Position numbers and translations under genes: made by a program. This document shows, piece after piece, positions 8,808 through 16,716 of a stretch of DNA of 64,000 nucleotides. The DNA is taken from assembly GCF_902825325.1 (NCBI RefSeq), contig NZ_CADEAR010000001.1, forward strand, positions 434,001-498,000, given 5' to 3'. The notes under the pieces were generated by a model, which was not told where the DNA came from, searched no databases, and worked only from the letters and a program-made list of their open reading frames with translations. Origin of the DNA: Brucella tritici. GTDB lineage: Bacteria > Pseudomonadota > Alphaproteobacteria > Rhizobiales > Rhizobiaceae. Each line of letters begins with the position of its first letter. The first letter of the stretch is position 1.

Positions 8808-9214
8808 AGCAATGCTCCTGAAATGCTGGCCACCAGAATGCCGGTTAAGAGAAAGGTGAGCGTTGCGGCTATCGAACGCTTGGAAAACCGCGCCATACCA
8901 AGAATGCCGTGGCCGGATGTGCAACCCGACCCCATCCGGGTTCCGATACCGACCAGAAGTCCTGCAACAACGATAACAGGCCAGGACATGGCCATCGTGA
9001 CCGGTGGAAAGGAACCATAGATTGCAGCATAGATGACCGGCCCCAGAACGAGGCCGACAACGAAGATCGCATTGGCCGATACCTGCTTGCCACCCAGAAG
9101 CCGCCCGACGATGCCGCTGATACCGGCGATGCGTCCATTGAACACGAGAAGCAGGACTGCGGAAAGGCCGAGCAGCATACCACCCGCCAGCGATTGTAGA
9201 TAAGTTGCGATCAC
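8804..9214 (-). CDS. YeeE/YedE family membrane protein, first half (sulfur-compound transport)
   Basis: A 136-residue hydrophobic protein with four membrane segments and the family signature GTRMGSGCTSGHGILGMARFS, whose central Cys is thought to relay sulfur species. It starts with GTG at 9214, overlapping the stop of the ArsR regulator (GTGA), and ends overlapping the second half. Regulator and two transporters therefore form one tightly coupled operon. Related pairs are found beside BigR/PigS-type regulators in other proteobacteria. I infer export or uptake of a reduced sulfur compound. Confidence 0.85.
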   Translation of the reverse strand: MIATYLQSLAGGMLLGLSAVLLLVFNGRIAGISGIVGRLLGGKQVSANAIFVVGLVLGPVIYAAIYGSFPPVTMAMSWPVIVVAGLLVGIGTRMGSGCTSGHGILGMARFSKRSIAATLTFLLTGILVASISGALL

Positions 9215-9564
9215 GACCGGGCCTCCGGCGCACAGAAGATACCGTAGAGTGCCTCGATCAGCTGCGCCGCCTTGGCTTCCGTCAACCGGTAGAAAATCTG
9301 TTTCGCTTCGCGACGGGTTTCGACGATACCCGCTTCCCGTAGCACGCCCAGTTGCTGTGACAGCGTCGGCTGGTGAATGCCGAGCACGCCTTCAAGCTCG
9401 CCGACCGAATATTCCCGCTCTGCAAGGGTGCAGGCCAGCATAAGCCGCGCCGGGTGCGACAGCGTCTTGAGGAGTTCGGCAACTTCGGTTGCCCGCCCCT
9501 CCATTTCTGTGCGCGTCATCTTGTCTTCATGAGCGGGTGCGCCGCCCGAATTCGAATCCATCAT
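9211..9564 (-). CDS. ArsR-family repressor, BigR/SqrR-like thiol sensor
   Basis: A 117-residue winged-helix protein with the recognition region VGELEGVLGIHQPTLSQQLG. It has two Cys at about positions 45 (LACTL) and 111 (IFCAP), the arrangement that in BigR/SqrR forms a disulfide or polysulfide bridge and releases DNA when sulfide or oxidants rise. It lacks the classic metal-binding ELCVCDL motif. It is the first gene of the operon with two YeeE proteins. GAGGTG precedes the ATG pair at 9561-9564. Sulfide sensing is inferred from the Cys pair and the neighbours. Confidence 0.87.
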   Translation of the reverse strand: MMDSNSGGAPAHEDKMTRTEMEGRATEVAELLKTLSHPARLMLACTLAEREYSVGELEGVLGIHQPTLSQQLGVLREAGIVETRREAKQIFYRLTEAKAAQLIEALYGIFCAPEARS

Positions 9565-9577
9565 GACACCTCATTAC

Positions 9578-9606
9578 CAATATACAATTAAATATAATAT
9601 ATATTG
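9578..9606. promoter_or_regulatory. AT-rich palindrome upstream of the BigR-like operon
   Basis: CAATATA (9578-9584) and TATATTG (9600-9606) are perfect inverted arms 15 bases apart, in a very AT-rich stretch 14 bases before the regulator start. Known BigR boxes are similarly AT-rich, so this is the likely operator. Core promoter boxes are hidden in the same AT-rich block. Confidence 0.6.
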
Positions 9607-9635
9607 ATTTTTTCAAGAGGGCCCGAATAAAAATA

Positions 9636-9659
9636 CCGCCGCTCAAAATCGAGCGGCGG
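9636..9659 (-). terminator. Rho-independent terminator after the esterase gene
   Basis: CCGCCGCTC (9636-9644) pairs with GAGCGGCGG (9651-9659) around a 6-base loop. On the minus strand the hairpin is followed by TATTTTTATT. It ends the dioxygenase/esterase operon, whose last stop is at 9667. Confidence 0.8.
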
Positions 9660-9666
9660 CTTTAAA

Positions 9667-10272
9667 TTAAATTCCGAGTAGCGACTGCACTGCGGCCAGT
9701 TCCGTCTGGCGCAATTCATGCCCGCCCGGATGCCAGACCAGCTCGACATCGGCTCTCTGGCGCTCGAAATAATGTGCAAGCGCTTCTGTCTGATCCGGAG
9801 GACAGATCGGGTCCATCCGCCCGGCGGTCATCAGAATTTTCGCGCCTTCAAGCGCCGGATTATCCTTCGGACTGAACGGCACCAGTGGATGCAGAAGTGC
9901 TGCCTTGTCGAACACGCTGCCTTTCTCGATCAGCAGGTTCGCCATGATATTGGCGCCGTTGGAATAACCAAGCCCGATCACTTCGGATGGCTTGTATTCA
10001 GCCACAAGGCCAGAAATGAAACCCGCCATCTTGTCGGTGGCGCGGGCAAGGTCTTCCATATCGTAAACGCCCTCGCCTGTGCGGCGGAAGAAGCGTGCAG
10101 CTCCATATTCGGAAACGTCGCCGCGTGGCGACACGACGGTCGCTTCCGGCAAAAGCTGTTCCGCCAGACCGAAAAACTGGTTCTCATCGCCGCCCGTACC
10201 GTGAAACACGATGAAGAGCGGCGCTCCGTTCGCACCGGCCTTCAGCCGGTGCTCATAGGTTTGGATGGTCAT
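9667..10272 (-). CDS. Alpha/beta-hydrolase, phospholipase/carboxylesterase family (MhqD-like)
   Basis: A 201-residue cytosolic serine hydrolase. It has an oxyanion region FHGTGGDE (about 23-30), the nucleophile elbow GYSNGA near residue 100, an acid in GRMDPICP and the catalytic His in GGHEL near the C-terminus. It lies 24 bases beyond the ring-cleaving dioxygenase gene. The same pairing occurs in the Bacillus MhqNOP/MhqD hydroquinone-resistance genes, where the hydrolase is thought to act on the cleaved ring product. That function is an analogy; a general esterase is the conservative call. Confidence 0.85.
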   Translation of the reverse strand: MTIQTYEHRLKAGANGAPLFIVFHGTGGDENQFFGLAEQLLPEATVVSPRGDVSEYGAARFFRRTGEGVYDMEDLARATDKMAGFISGLVAEYKPSEVIGLGYSNGANIMANLLIEKGSVFDKAALLHPLVPFSPKDNPALEGAKILMTAGRMDPICPPDQTEALAHYFERQRADVELVWHPGGHELRQTELAAVQSLLGI

Positions 10273-10296
10273 GTTCGATCTCCTGTCCCGACGTCT

Positions 10297-11223
10297 TCAA
10301 ATCTTGTCCAGATGCTCTTCGAGATAGCCGCGCAAATGCTGGTGCTGTTCTGGCAGCTTCAGCGCTTCGCCAAGATGAGCCGTATCCTCGTCGCGGTCGA
10401 AACCGGGTTCGTTGGTTGCCACTTCAAACAGGACTCCGCCCGGCGTGCGAAAATAGATTGCCCAGAAGTAATCGCGGTCGATGACCGGCGTGACGTGATA
10501 GCCTGTATCCATCAGCGCCTTGCGCACTTCCAGCTGCTTTTCGCGATTATCAACAGCGAAGGCCACATGATGCACGGAACCCGCGCCCTGCTGGTTGCGA
10601 CCGACTGATGGCAGGGTTTCCAGATCGATGACGCCCGCGCCATTGCCCTCCGGCATGATGAGACGGGTGACGCCGTCCTTCGCATCGAGCTTCTGATATC
10701 CCATATATTTCAGCAGTTCCGAGGTCGCACCTTCGTCGCGAAGCCGCATCGAGACCGAGTGAAAGCCACGAATGGCATGATCGGCATCAATCCCGTCATG
10801 CAGCCAAGGCGCACGCGGATCGCCCTTCACCTCCACCAAAGCAGAGCTGTCGCCATCCGGCCCACGGAAGTGGATACGTTTTTCGCCGAAGGCTTCGTCT
10901 TCGGATTCAACCTTGACGGCGGATTGCACGAAACGATCCTTCCAGAAACCGAGCGAACCCTGCGGCACGGCAAACACCGTCGTTCCCACCTCGCCCGTGC
11001 CGCCCTGACCGCGTGGCATACCGGGAAACGGGAAATAGGTCATGACAGTGCCGGGCGTGCCAACTTCATCGCCATAATAGAGGTGATAGACGCTGGGGTC
11101 GTCGAAGTTGACCGTCTTCTTGACACGGCGCAGTCCCAGAAGATCGGTGAAGAACCGGTTGTTGGAACGCGCATCGGCGGCAAGCGAGGTAACGTGGTGA
11201 AGGCCCTTGATCTGATTTAGCAT
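10297..11223 (-). CDS. Ring-cleaving (glyoxalase/VOC-type) dioxygenase, MhqO-like
   Basis: A 308-residue protein made of two tandem vicinal-oxygen-chelate modules (about 5-135 and 150-290). Likely metal ligands are the His of GLHHVTS (about 8-9), the His of SVHHVAFAV and the Glu in GGVLFEVAT. Family members include the hydroquinone-induced MhqO/MhqE of Bacillus, so a role against quinones or catechols is likely. The start at 11223 is preferred over the longer frame (11295) because AGGAGAG precedes it and the VOC fold begins at once. It shares an operon with the hydrolase downstream. Confidence 0.87.
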   Translation of the reverse strand: MLNQIKGLHHVTSLAADARSNNRFFTDLLGLRRVKKTVNFDDPSVYHLYYGDEVGTPGTVMTYFPFPGMPRGQGGTGEVGTTVFAVPQGSLGFWKDRFVQSAVKVESEDEAFGEKRIHFRGPDGDSSALVEVKGDPRAPWLHDGIDADHAIRGFHSVSMRLRDEGATSELLKYMGYQKLDAKDGVTRLIMPEGNGAGVIDLETLPSVGRNQQGAGSVHHVAFAVDNREKQLEVRKALMDTGYHVTPVIDRDYFWAIYFRTPGGVLFEVATNEPGFDRDEDTAHLGEALKLPEQHQHLRGYLEEHLDKI

Positions 11224-11299
11224 GGCGATCTCTCCTGTTTTGTTATCGCCAATATAACCACCAGCTCGATCATTGAAATATTGACAATCATGCACAGAT

Positions 11300-11318
11300 T
11301 GTATCGATTCCAGATACA
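11300..11318. promoter_or_regulatory. Inverted repeat upstream of the dioxygenase operon
   Basis: TGTATC-gattcca-GATACA (arms 11300-11305 and 11313-11318) lies about 75 bases before the dioxygenase start. It may bind a regulator, for example a MarR- or LysR-type quinone sensor, but no such gene is adjacent, so the assignment is tentative. Confidence 0.35.
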
Positions 11319-11351
11319 GTCGCGGGGAATGAATATTTCTATCTAGACGTA

Positions 11352-11615
11352 GGGTCAGGATCTACTAATTTGATGAAAATGGTGTGAGGCCATCCGTTCG
11401 GATACGAGGAGAAAAGGCGAAGGAAATGTGGTTCATTTTCGAGCCTTTTCGACAAAGTAGCCTGGCGGATGGACCACATCCTCTGGACATCGAAATGACT
11501 CGCGTTCCGCTGCGTCGAACCGCTCGGCCGGGGGAGCCACCCCGTCCTTCGCATCTCTCCTGGCAGCTCCTGTCATTTCAGGTGCCATTTCCATCAAATT
11601 AATAGGTCCTGACCC
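11352..11615. mobile_element. MITE-like element with 31-bp inverted ends and TA flanks
   Basis: The left end (11352-11382, starting GGGTCAGGATCTACT) and right end (11585-11615, ending GGTCCTGACCC) are inverted copies matching at 28 of 31 positions. Both ends are flanked by TA (11350-11351 and 11616-11617), the target duplication expected for IS630/Tc1- or IS427-type transposition. The 264-bp interior encodes no recognisable transposase; two open frames of 71-72 codons span it but resemble nothing known to me. It sits between the dioxygenase operon and the DUF808 gene. Best read as a non-autonomous element mobilised in trans. Confidence 0.82.
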
Positions 11616-11668
11616 TAGCGCCCATTCAAAGTTTAGCTACTTGCAACAGCAATATAGAAAGGTTCCCC

Positions 11669-12613
11669 ATGGCGTCCGGCTTGTTCGCGCTTCTTGATGA
11701 TGTCGCAGCCATTGCGAAAATGGCGGCAGCCTCGCTCGATGACGTTGCGGGACAGACGGCAAAGGCCAGCGCCAAGGCGGCAGGCATCGTGATCGACGAT
11801 ACAGCCGTCACGCCGAAATATGTGGTAGGATTGAAGCCGGAACGCGAATTGCCGGTCATCTGGAAAATCACCAAGGGATCGCTGCGCAACAAGCTTATCT
11901 TCCTGCTGCCGCTGGCGCTTATTTTCGGCTATTTCGCCCCCTCCTTCATCATGCCGCTTTTGATGATCGGCGGTGTCTACCTGGCCTTCGAAGGGACAGA
12001 AAAACTGGTGGAGTTCTTCATCCCGCACAAGGAAGAGGAACATGAGGAGAGCAAGGGCGCGACGGCCAAGGAGATCGAACAAACGACCGTCAGCGGCGCG
12101 ATCCGCACAGACTTCATCCTTTCTGCCGAAATCATGGCGCTGACGCTGGCGGGACTTGCCCCGTCAAGCATCTATACGCAGGCGGCCATCCTCGCCGCCG
12201 TTGGCATATTGATCACCTTCGCCGTTTATGGCGTGGTCGGCATTATCGTGAAGCTCGATGATATGGGCGTTGCGCTTGTGCGCAACAGCCACACGGCTTT
12301 CGGCAGGCAGCTCGGCCGGGGGCTGGTTGCGGGCATGCCTGTTATATTGAAGGTTCTGAGTACTGTCGGCACCATCGCCATGCTTTGGGTCGGTGGCAGC
12401 ATCATCGTACACGGACTGGATTCCATCGGCATCCATAGCGTTGAAGCCTTCATCCATTCCATCGTCTCGCACCTGCCAACCGAAGGCACCCGGTTTTCAG
12501 CCGCCTTCGAATGGATCGCCACGTCCTTCCTGCAGGCCGTGCTTGCCGTCTTGATCGGCATTGTCGTCGTGATCGCCGTCAACACCTTCAAGACCTTGAA
12601 AGCGCAGGCCTAG
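11669..12613 (+). CDS. DUF808 (YedI-type) membrane protein
   Basis: A 314-residue integral membrane protein. The N-terminus (ASGLFALLDDVAAIAKMAA) is the hallmark of the DUF808 family. Hydrophobic segments fall near residues 75-110, 155-185, 195-215, 235-255 and 285-310. No biochemical function is established for the family. The gene stands alone, starting about 50 bases after the MITE-like element, which may have displaced or supplied promoter sequence. The start at 11669 has AGAAAGG just upstream. Confidence 0.88.
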   Translation: MASGLFALLDDVAAIAKMAAASLDDVAGQTAKASAKAAGIVIDDTAVTPKYVVGLKPERELPVIWKITKGSLRNKLIFLLPLALIFGYFAPSFIMPLLMIGGVYLAFEGTEKLVEFFIPHKEEEHEESKGATAKEIEQTTVSGAIRTDFILSAEIMALTLAGLAPSSIYTQAAILAAVGILITFAVYGVVGIIVKLDDMGVALVRNSHTAFGRQLGRGLVAGMPVILKVLSTVGTIAMLWVGGSIIVHGLDSIGIHSVEAFIHSIVSHLPTEGTRFSAAFEWIATSFLQAVLAVLIGIVVVIAVNTFKTLKAQA

Positions 12614-12684
12614 AGCGCCGATCTGTTTGTTTTCACGCATGTCTTTATCCCGAAACCGGTTCCACTTTCGGGAGACATGCTCTA
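12612..12684. repeat. Rhizobiales-type intergenic palindrome
   Basis: Nested inverted arms AGAGC...GCTCT, GCATGTCT (12637-12644)/AGACATGC (12673-12680) and CCCGAAA (12649-12655)/TTTCGGG (12666-12672) enclose an ACCGGT core. It begins in the stop codon of the DUF808 gene and ends just before the converging hydrolase stop, so it may also serve as a two-way transcription end. The sequence style matches abundant mosaic intergenic repeats of rhizobia and Brucella. Confidence 0.7.
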
Positions 12685-12687
12685 ACG

Positions 12688-13575
12688 TCATGCCAGATAG
12701 CGCTTGAACCATTCAATCGTCCGATCCCATGCGAGCTTCGCCGCCGCTTCGTCGTAACGCGGCGTGGAATCGTTATGGAAACCGTGGTTGACGCCCGGAT
12801 AGATGTAAGCTTCGTAGGTCTTGCCGTTCTTTTTCAAAGCCTCCTCATAGGCGGGCCAGCCCTCGTTTATGCGCGTATCGAGTTCGGCATAGTGCAACAG
12901 GAGCGGCGCCTTGATGCGCGGCACTTCATCCGCCGGGGCTTGCCTGCCATAAAAGGGTACTGCGGCTGCGAGTTCCGGAAAGGCGACCGCCGCCGCATTG
13001 GCAACACCGCCGCCATAGCAGAAGCCGGTGATACCGACTTTTCCGGTCGTCAGATCGCTTTTCATCATGAAATCGACCGCCGCAAAGAAGTCATTCATCA
13101 ACTTGATCGGATCGACCTGCTGCTGCAATTCGCGGCCCTTGTCGTCATTGCCGGGATAGCCGCCAACGGAAGTCAGGCCATCAGGCGCAAGCGCGATGAA
13201 ACCAGCCTTCGCAACCCGGCGGGCAACATCTTCGATATACGGGTTCAGTCCGCGGTTTTCGTGCACTACCACCACGGCAGGCAACTTGCCTTGCAGCTTG
13301 GCCGGTCGCACCAGATAAGCGCGAACCTTGCCGTTTCCTTCCGGCGACGGATAGGTGATGTATTCAGGATGGATATCGGGATCGGTGAATTCGACCTGTT
13401 GCGCCATCGCATAATCGGGACTGAGCGATGCCAGTATGGTTGTTGCCGTCATGGTGCCGACCGCAAATTTTGCGGCCCGGTCCAGAAACTCGCGTTTGGT
13501 TATCCGGCCATGGGCATAGAAATCGTAGAGTTCGAGAAGTTCTTGCGGGAAATCCTTCGCCGTCAGACGTGTCAT
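12688..13575 (-). CDS. Dienelactone-hydrolase family protein (YghX-like)
   Basis: A 295-residue alpha/beta hydrolase. The catalytic Cys lies in GFCYGGG, the acid in [10 protein letters not shown] and the His in GVNHGFHN, the Cys-Asp-His triad of dienelactone hydrolases. A 60-residue N-terminal extension includes [14 protein letters not shown] and a hydrophobic stretch. This resembles a degenerate export signal as in YghX-type proteins, but lacks a clear twin arginine. It runs alone on the minus strand. Dienelactone hydrolysis itself is not proven; related proteins act on varied esters. Confidence 0.85.
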   Translation of the reverse strand: MTRLTAKDFPQELLELYDFYAHGRITKREFLDRAAKFAVGTMTATTILASLSPDYAMAQQVEFTDPDIHPEYITYPSPEGNGKVRAYLVRPAKLQGKLPAVVVVHENRGLNPYIEDVARRVAKAGFIALAPDGLTSVGGYPGNDDKGRELQQQVDPIKLMNDFFAAVDFMMKSDLTTGKVGITGFCYGGGVANAAAVAFPELAAAVPFYGRQAPADEVPRIKAPLLLHYAELDTRINEGWPAYEEALKKNGKTYEAYIYPGVNHGFHNDSTPRYDEAAAKLAWDRTIEWFKRYLA

Positions 13576-13632
13576 GGTCAGCCCTTCCTCTCAAAGAAGG
13601 ACAGTTTAACACAGGGCGAAACAGCGTAAACG

Positions 13633-13711
13633 CTAGTGTAGCGAATCCGAAATTCGTATCACTCTGGAGCGGGGTTGCGAACGAATTTCGGATTCAAATC
13701 CACCACACTAG
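13633..13711. repeat. 79-bp interrupted palindrome
   Basis: CTAGTGT (13633-13639) pairs with ACACTAG (13705-13711), and inside it GAATCCGAAATTCG (13643-13656) pairs perfectly with CGAATTTCGGATTC (13682-13695). The 25-base centre is unpaired. It lies between two minus-strand genes and has no T-run. The flanking CTAG and symmetry suggest a dispersed palindromic repeat rather than a terminator. Confidence 0.7.
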
Positions 13712-13747
13712 CCGTCCCGCACCCCGAAAGATGCGGGACCGGAACGA

Positions 13748-14527
13748 TCAGCGATAGACGATACCGCCGTCCGTCAGGATCGCCTGACCGGTGATGTAGT
13801 CGGAATCCGGGCTTGCGAGGAACGACACCAGAGCCGCCACATCGTCCGGCGTCTGGGCGCGGCCAAGCGCGATCCCTTCCACATATTTCTTGTAGGTCTC
13901 ACCTTTCGGCGCACCGGTGATTTCCGAGAAGCGTTCATCAATCTCGACCCACATATCGGTGCCAACAATACCGGGGCAATAGGCGTTCACGGTGATCCCG
14001 GCGCTTGCATATTCCTTGGCCGCAGCCTGGGTCAGCGCGCGCACTGCGAATTTTGTTGCTGAATAGACGCCCAGCATCGCAAATCCGTCATGGCCAGCGA
14101 TGGAAGAGGCATTGATGATCTTGCCCTTCTGCTTGCGTGCCTTGAACTTGGCGGCAGCCGCCTGAATGCCCCACAGAACGCCATCGACATTGATGCGGAA
14201 AATCCGCTCGACCTCTTCAGGCTTGACGTCGGCGATTGGCTGCACCTGCGCGATACCTGCATTGTTGACGATGACGTCAAAACCGCCAAGCGTCTTCTCC
14301 GCATGGTCAATCGCGGCATAAACATCGTCACGCTTGCTGACATCTGCGGAAAAAGTGGATGCCTTGCGACCCAGCGCTTCGACTTCCTTCTTGACCGCAT
14401 CCAGCTTGTCGGCCTTCAGGTCGACCAGCGCGATATCAAAACCGTCCTTGGCCAGCCGCAACGCAATGCCGCGCCCAATGCCCTGTGCTGCGCCCGTGAC
14501 AAGAGCAACCTTACCGTTTGCCGACAT
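13748..14527 (-). CDS. Short-chain dehydrogenase, acetoin/2,3-butanediol reductase-like
   Basis: A 259-residue classical SDR with TGAAQGIG (11-18) for NAD(P) binding, NNAG near 90, catalytic Ser in NASSIAGH and YSATK (Tyr/Lys) near 160. The C-terminal block with PGIVGTDMW and RFSEITG resembles acetoin (diacetyl) reductases such as BudC. It probably interconverts acetoin and butanediol or a similar ketol. It is monocistronic. The substrate is inferred by family resemblance only. Confidence 0.85.
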   Translation of the reverse strand: MSANGKVALVTGAAQGIGRGIALRLAKDGFDIALVDLKADKLDAVKKEVEALGRKASTFSADVSKRDDVYAAIDHAEKTLGGFDVIVNNAGIAQVQPIADVKPEEVERIFRINVDGVLWGIQAAAAKFKARKQKGKIINASSIAGHDGFAMLGVYSATKFAVRALTQAAAKEYASAGITVNAYCPGIVGTDMWVEIDERFSEITGAPKGETYKKYVEGIALGRAQTPDDVAALVSFLASPDSDYITGQAILTDGGIVYR

Positions 14528-14660
14528 GATTCATCCTTTCCTGCGTGATTGGTGAATGGCAATGCAACGCATCCCAAAAGCGATATGGAACACGCGTCTG
14601 CCCCATCAACCCATATCCGGACCGGATTTCATTGATTGCGATCAACTTTGCTAAATTAGC

Positions 14661-15572
14661 TTATTTCTTAAAATACTGGCCCTCATTCCTCGCACCCAGC
14701 AATTCCAGTGCGAGCTCGCGCGCGCCCGCAGAAATATCCGGATTGAAGACCAGCCAATACCCCTTGTCGCTCGTCTGCGACACCTCACAGGCATGAACAA
14801 GCTGCCCGCGCTGCACGGCTCCGTCGATCAGCCCCGCCCAGCCAAGCGCCACGCCCTGATCGGCAATGGCGGCCTCGATCACCAGATTATAGGTGTTGAA
14901 GACCAGCCCGTAATTGCCGTCCTCAATGTCTTCACCGATAGCACCGAGCCATGACTGCCATGTGAACCAGCGATCGCCCTGCAGTGTATCGAGATGCAGC
15001 AGCGAGGCCGCACCGAGCCGTTTCCCATCCGGAAACGGACCATGCGCAGCAAGATAGGCCGGGGAACAGACCGGCACTACCTTTTCGCCGATGAAGGCGA
15101 TGGCATCCTTCGGAAAATCCTCCCGACCGCCGAACAGGATCGAAATATCAGCGTCACGACGGTCGAGCGGCTGAAGCATGGATGATGCCGTGATGCGGAC
15201 ATCCACCTCCGGATGTTTCGGGCGAAACTGCGCGACGCGCGGCATTAGCCAGAACGTCGCGAAGCCATAGTCGGTGGCTATGCGTAATCCCGGCGCGCGC
15301 TGGCGGCGTTTTATCTGCTGCACGGCCTCCTCGATTCCATCGAGACCGGAGCGCACGGCCTCATAAAGAATGCGGCCCTCCGGCAATATCTCGACGCCAC
15401 GCGCCCGCCGGGCGAACAATGCAACGCCCAGACGCTCCTCGACGCGCTTTATCTGATAGCTGACCGCCGGTTGCGTCATGCCGAGTTCGCGCGCTGCAAG
15501 GGTCAGATTTTCCAATCGTCCCACCGCTTCGAAAACGCCAAGACTGCCAAGGTCCCAGGAAGGAGAAACCAT
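14661..15572 (-). CDS. LysR-family regulator of choline-sulfate utilization
   Basis: A 303-residue LysR protein with an N-terminal winged helix (NLTLAARELGMTQPAVSYQIKRVEERLG, residues about 21-48, of which the first part is the helix-turn-helix) and a GcvA-like effector domain (about 95-295). It is divergently transcribed from the choline-binding-protein and choline-sulfatase genes, with 118 bases between. This is the arrangement of the rhizobial choline-sulfate regulator. It most likely activates choX-betC when choline-O-sulfate or choline is present. Confidence 0.88.
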   Translation of the reverse strand: MVSPSWDLGSLGVFEAVGRLENLTLAARELGMTQPAVSYQIKRVEERLGVALFARRARGVEILPEGRILYEAVRSGLDGIEEAVQQIKRRQRAPGLRIATDYGFATFWLMPRVAQFRPKHPEVDVRITASSMLQPLDRRDADISILFGGREDFPKDAIAFIGEKVVPVCSPAYLAAHGPFPDGKRLGAASLLHLDTLQGDRWFTWQSWLGAIGEDIEDGNYGLVFNTYNLVIEAAIADQGVALGWAGLIDGAVQRGQLVHACEVSQTSDKGYWLVFNPDISAGARELALELLGARNEGQYFKK

Positions 15573-15690
15573 AAATATTCTCTATATCTTCGATAAAAAA
15601 TGAATGGGTTTTTCCTTAGCCTAAATGATGTTCTCCTTAAAGTAGGAATACGAGACATAACCGGTTTTAATTAATCAGAGGGGTCATCAA
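15573..15690. promoter_or_regulatory. Divergent LysR/choX control region
   Basis: This 118-base AT-rich gap separates the oppositely directed LysR and choX starts and must contain both promoters and the LysR binding site. I cannot single out one T-N11-A box with confidence. A GAGGGG ribosome site precedes choX. Confidence 0.45.
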
Positions 15691-16635
15691 ATGGGCTATT
15701 TGAAGATTGCGGCACTGACGTTCACGGCATTGGCGGGGCTTTCAGGAACGGCTTCCGCTGCCGATCCCGCGGCTTGCGAAACCATCCGCCTGTCCGATCC
15801 GGGCTGGACCGACATCACCTCCACCAACTCCGTCGCCAGCGTGCTGCTGGAAGGTCTCGGCTATAAGCCCGACGTGAAGACCATGTCCGTGCCGATCGGC
15901 TATGAGGCGCTCAAGACCGGTAATCTTGACGTCTTCCTCGGCAACTGGATGCCCGCACAGCAGAAGTTCCGCGACGATCTCGACAAGGCGAAGGCCGCCG
16001 AAGTCATCGTCAAAAACCTTGAAGGAGCGAAGTTCACGTTGGCCGTCCCGGATTATGTGGCAAGCGAAGGCGTAAAGGACTTTGCCGACCTCGCCGCCCA
16101 TGCGGACAAATTCGGCAAGGAGATTTACGGCATCGAGCCGGGTGCCCCTGCCAACCAGAACATCCAGAAGATCATCGAGGACCAGAAATTCAAGCTCGAC
16201 GGCTGGAAGCTGGTGGAATCGAGCGAGCAGGCCATGCTCGCGCAGGTGGACCGCAAGAATAAGGATAAGGATTGGGTCGTGTTCCTGGCCTGGGCGCCGC
16301 ACCCGATGAACAACAAGCTCAAGATCGAGTATCTCGCGGGCGGCGATGACTATTTCGGCCCGAATTTCGGCGGCGCGGAAGTTTACACGCTTGGCCGCAC
16401 CGGCTGGGCCGCACAGTGCCCGAATGCCGCAACGTTCTTCAAGAACCTCACTTTCACCGTCGATATCGAGAACGAGCTTATGGGCAAGATTCTGGATGAT
16501 GGCGCGGAAGGTCCTGCGGCAGCGAAGGAATGGCTGAAGGCGCATCCGGACCAGATCGACAAATGGCTTGCGGGCGTAACCACCTTCAAGGGTGAACCGG
16601 GCGCGGAAGCCGTCAAGGCAAGCCTCGGTCTCTGA
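15691..16635 (+). CDS. choX: Choline ABC transporter periplasmic binding protein
   Basis: A 314-residue type II binding protein with a clear Sec signal (hydrophobic residues about 5-22, cut near ASA-AD). Aromatic residues expected to cage the quaternary ammonium are seen in DPGWTDI, FLGNWMP and the LAWAPH region; two Cys (about 30 and 248) could form the known disulfide. ChoX delivers choline to an inner-membrane ChoW/ChoV pair, which is not encoded here, so this copy must use a transporter elsewhere. It is followed by choline-sulfatase, forming a sulfated-choline scavenging unit. Confidence 0.9.
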   Translation: MGYLKIAALTFTALAGLSGTASAADPAACETIRLSDPGWTDITSTNSVASVLLEGLGYKPDVKTMSVPIGYEALKTGNLDVFLGNWMPAQQKFRDDLDKAKAAEVIVKNLEGAKFTLAVPDYVASEGVKDFADLAAHADKFGKEIYGIEPGAPANQNIQKIIEDQKFKLDGWKLVESSEQAMLAQVDRKNKDKDWVVFLAWAPHPMNNKLKIEYLAGGDDYFGPNFGGAEVYTLGRTGWAAQCPNAATFFKNLTFTVDIENELMGKILDDGAEGPAAAKEWLKAHPDQIDKWLAGVTTFKGEPGAEAVKASLGL

Positions 16636-16658
16636 CCGTCAACAACGGAGAGTTATAA

Positions 16659-16680
16659 GGCGGGCGTTTCGGCGCCCGCC
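16659..16680 (+). terminator. Hairpin between choX and betC
   Basis: GGCGGGCG (16659-16666) and CGCCCGCC (16673-16680) form an 8-bp stem with a 6-base loop, followed by GTTTCG rather than a clean T-run. It probably protects choX mRNA and attenuates read-through into betC. Confidence 0.6.
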
Positions 16681-16716
16681 GTTTCGCGTTCCCACACTTG
16701 CCAACGGTCCCGCACA

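Noticed and set aside
8352-9233. 293-residue long version of the second YeeE protein
   Set aside because: Its first 142 residues are a shifted-frame reading of the upstream YeeE gene; the real start at 8807 overlaps the stop of that gene.
11384-11602. 72-residue frame within the MITE-like element
   Set aside because: No transposase-like motif and frames on both strands are similarly open; most likely chance.
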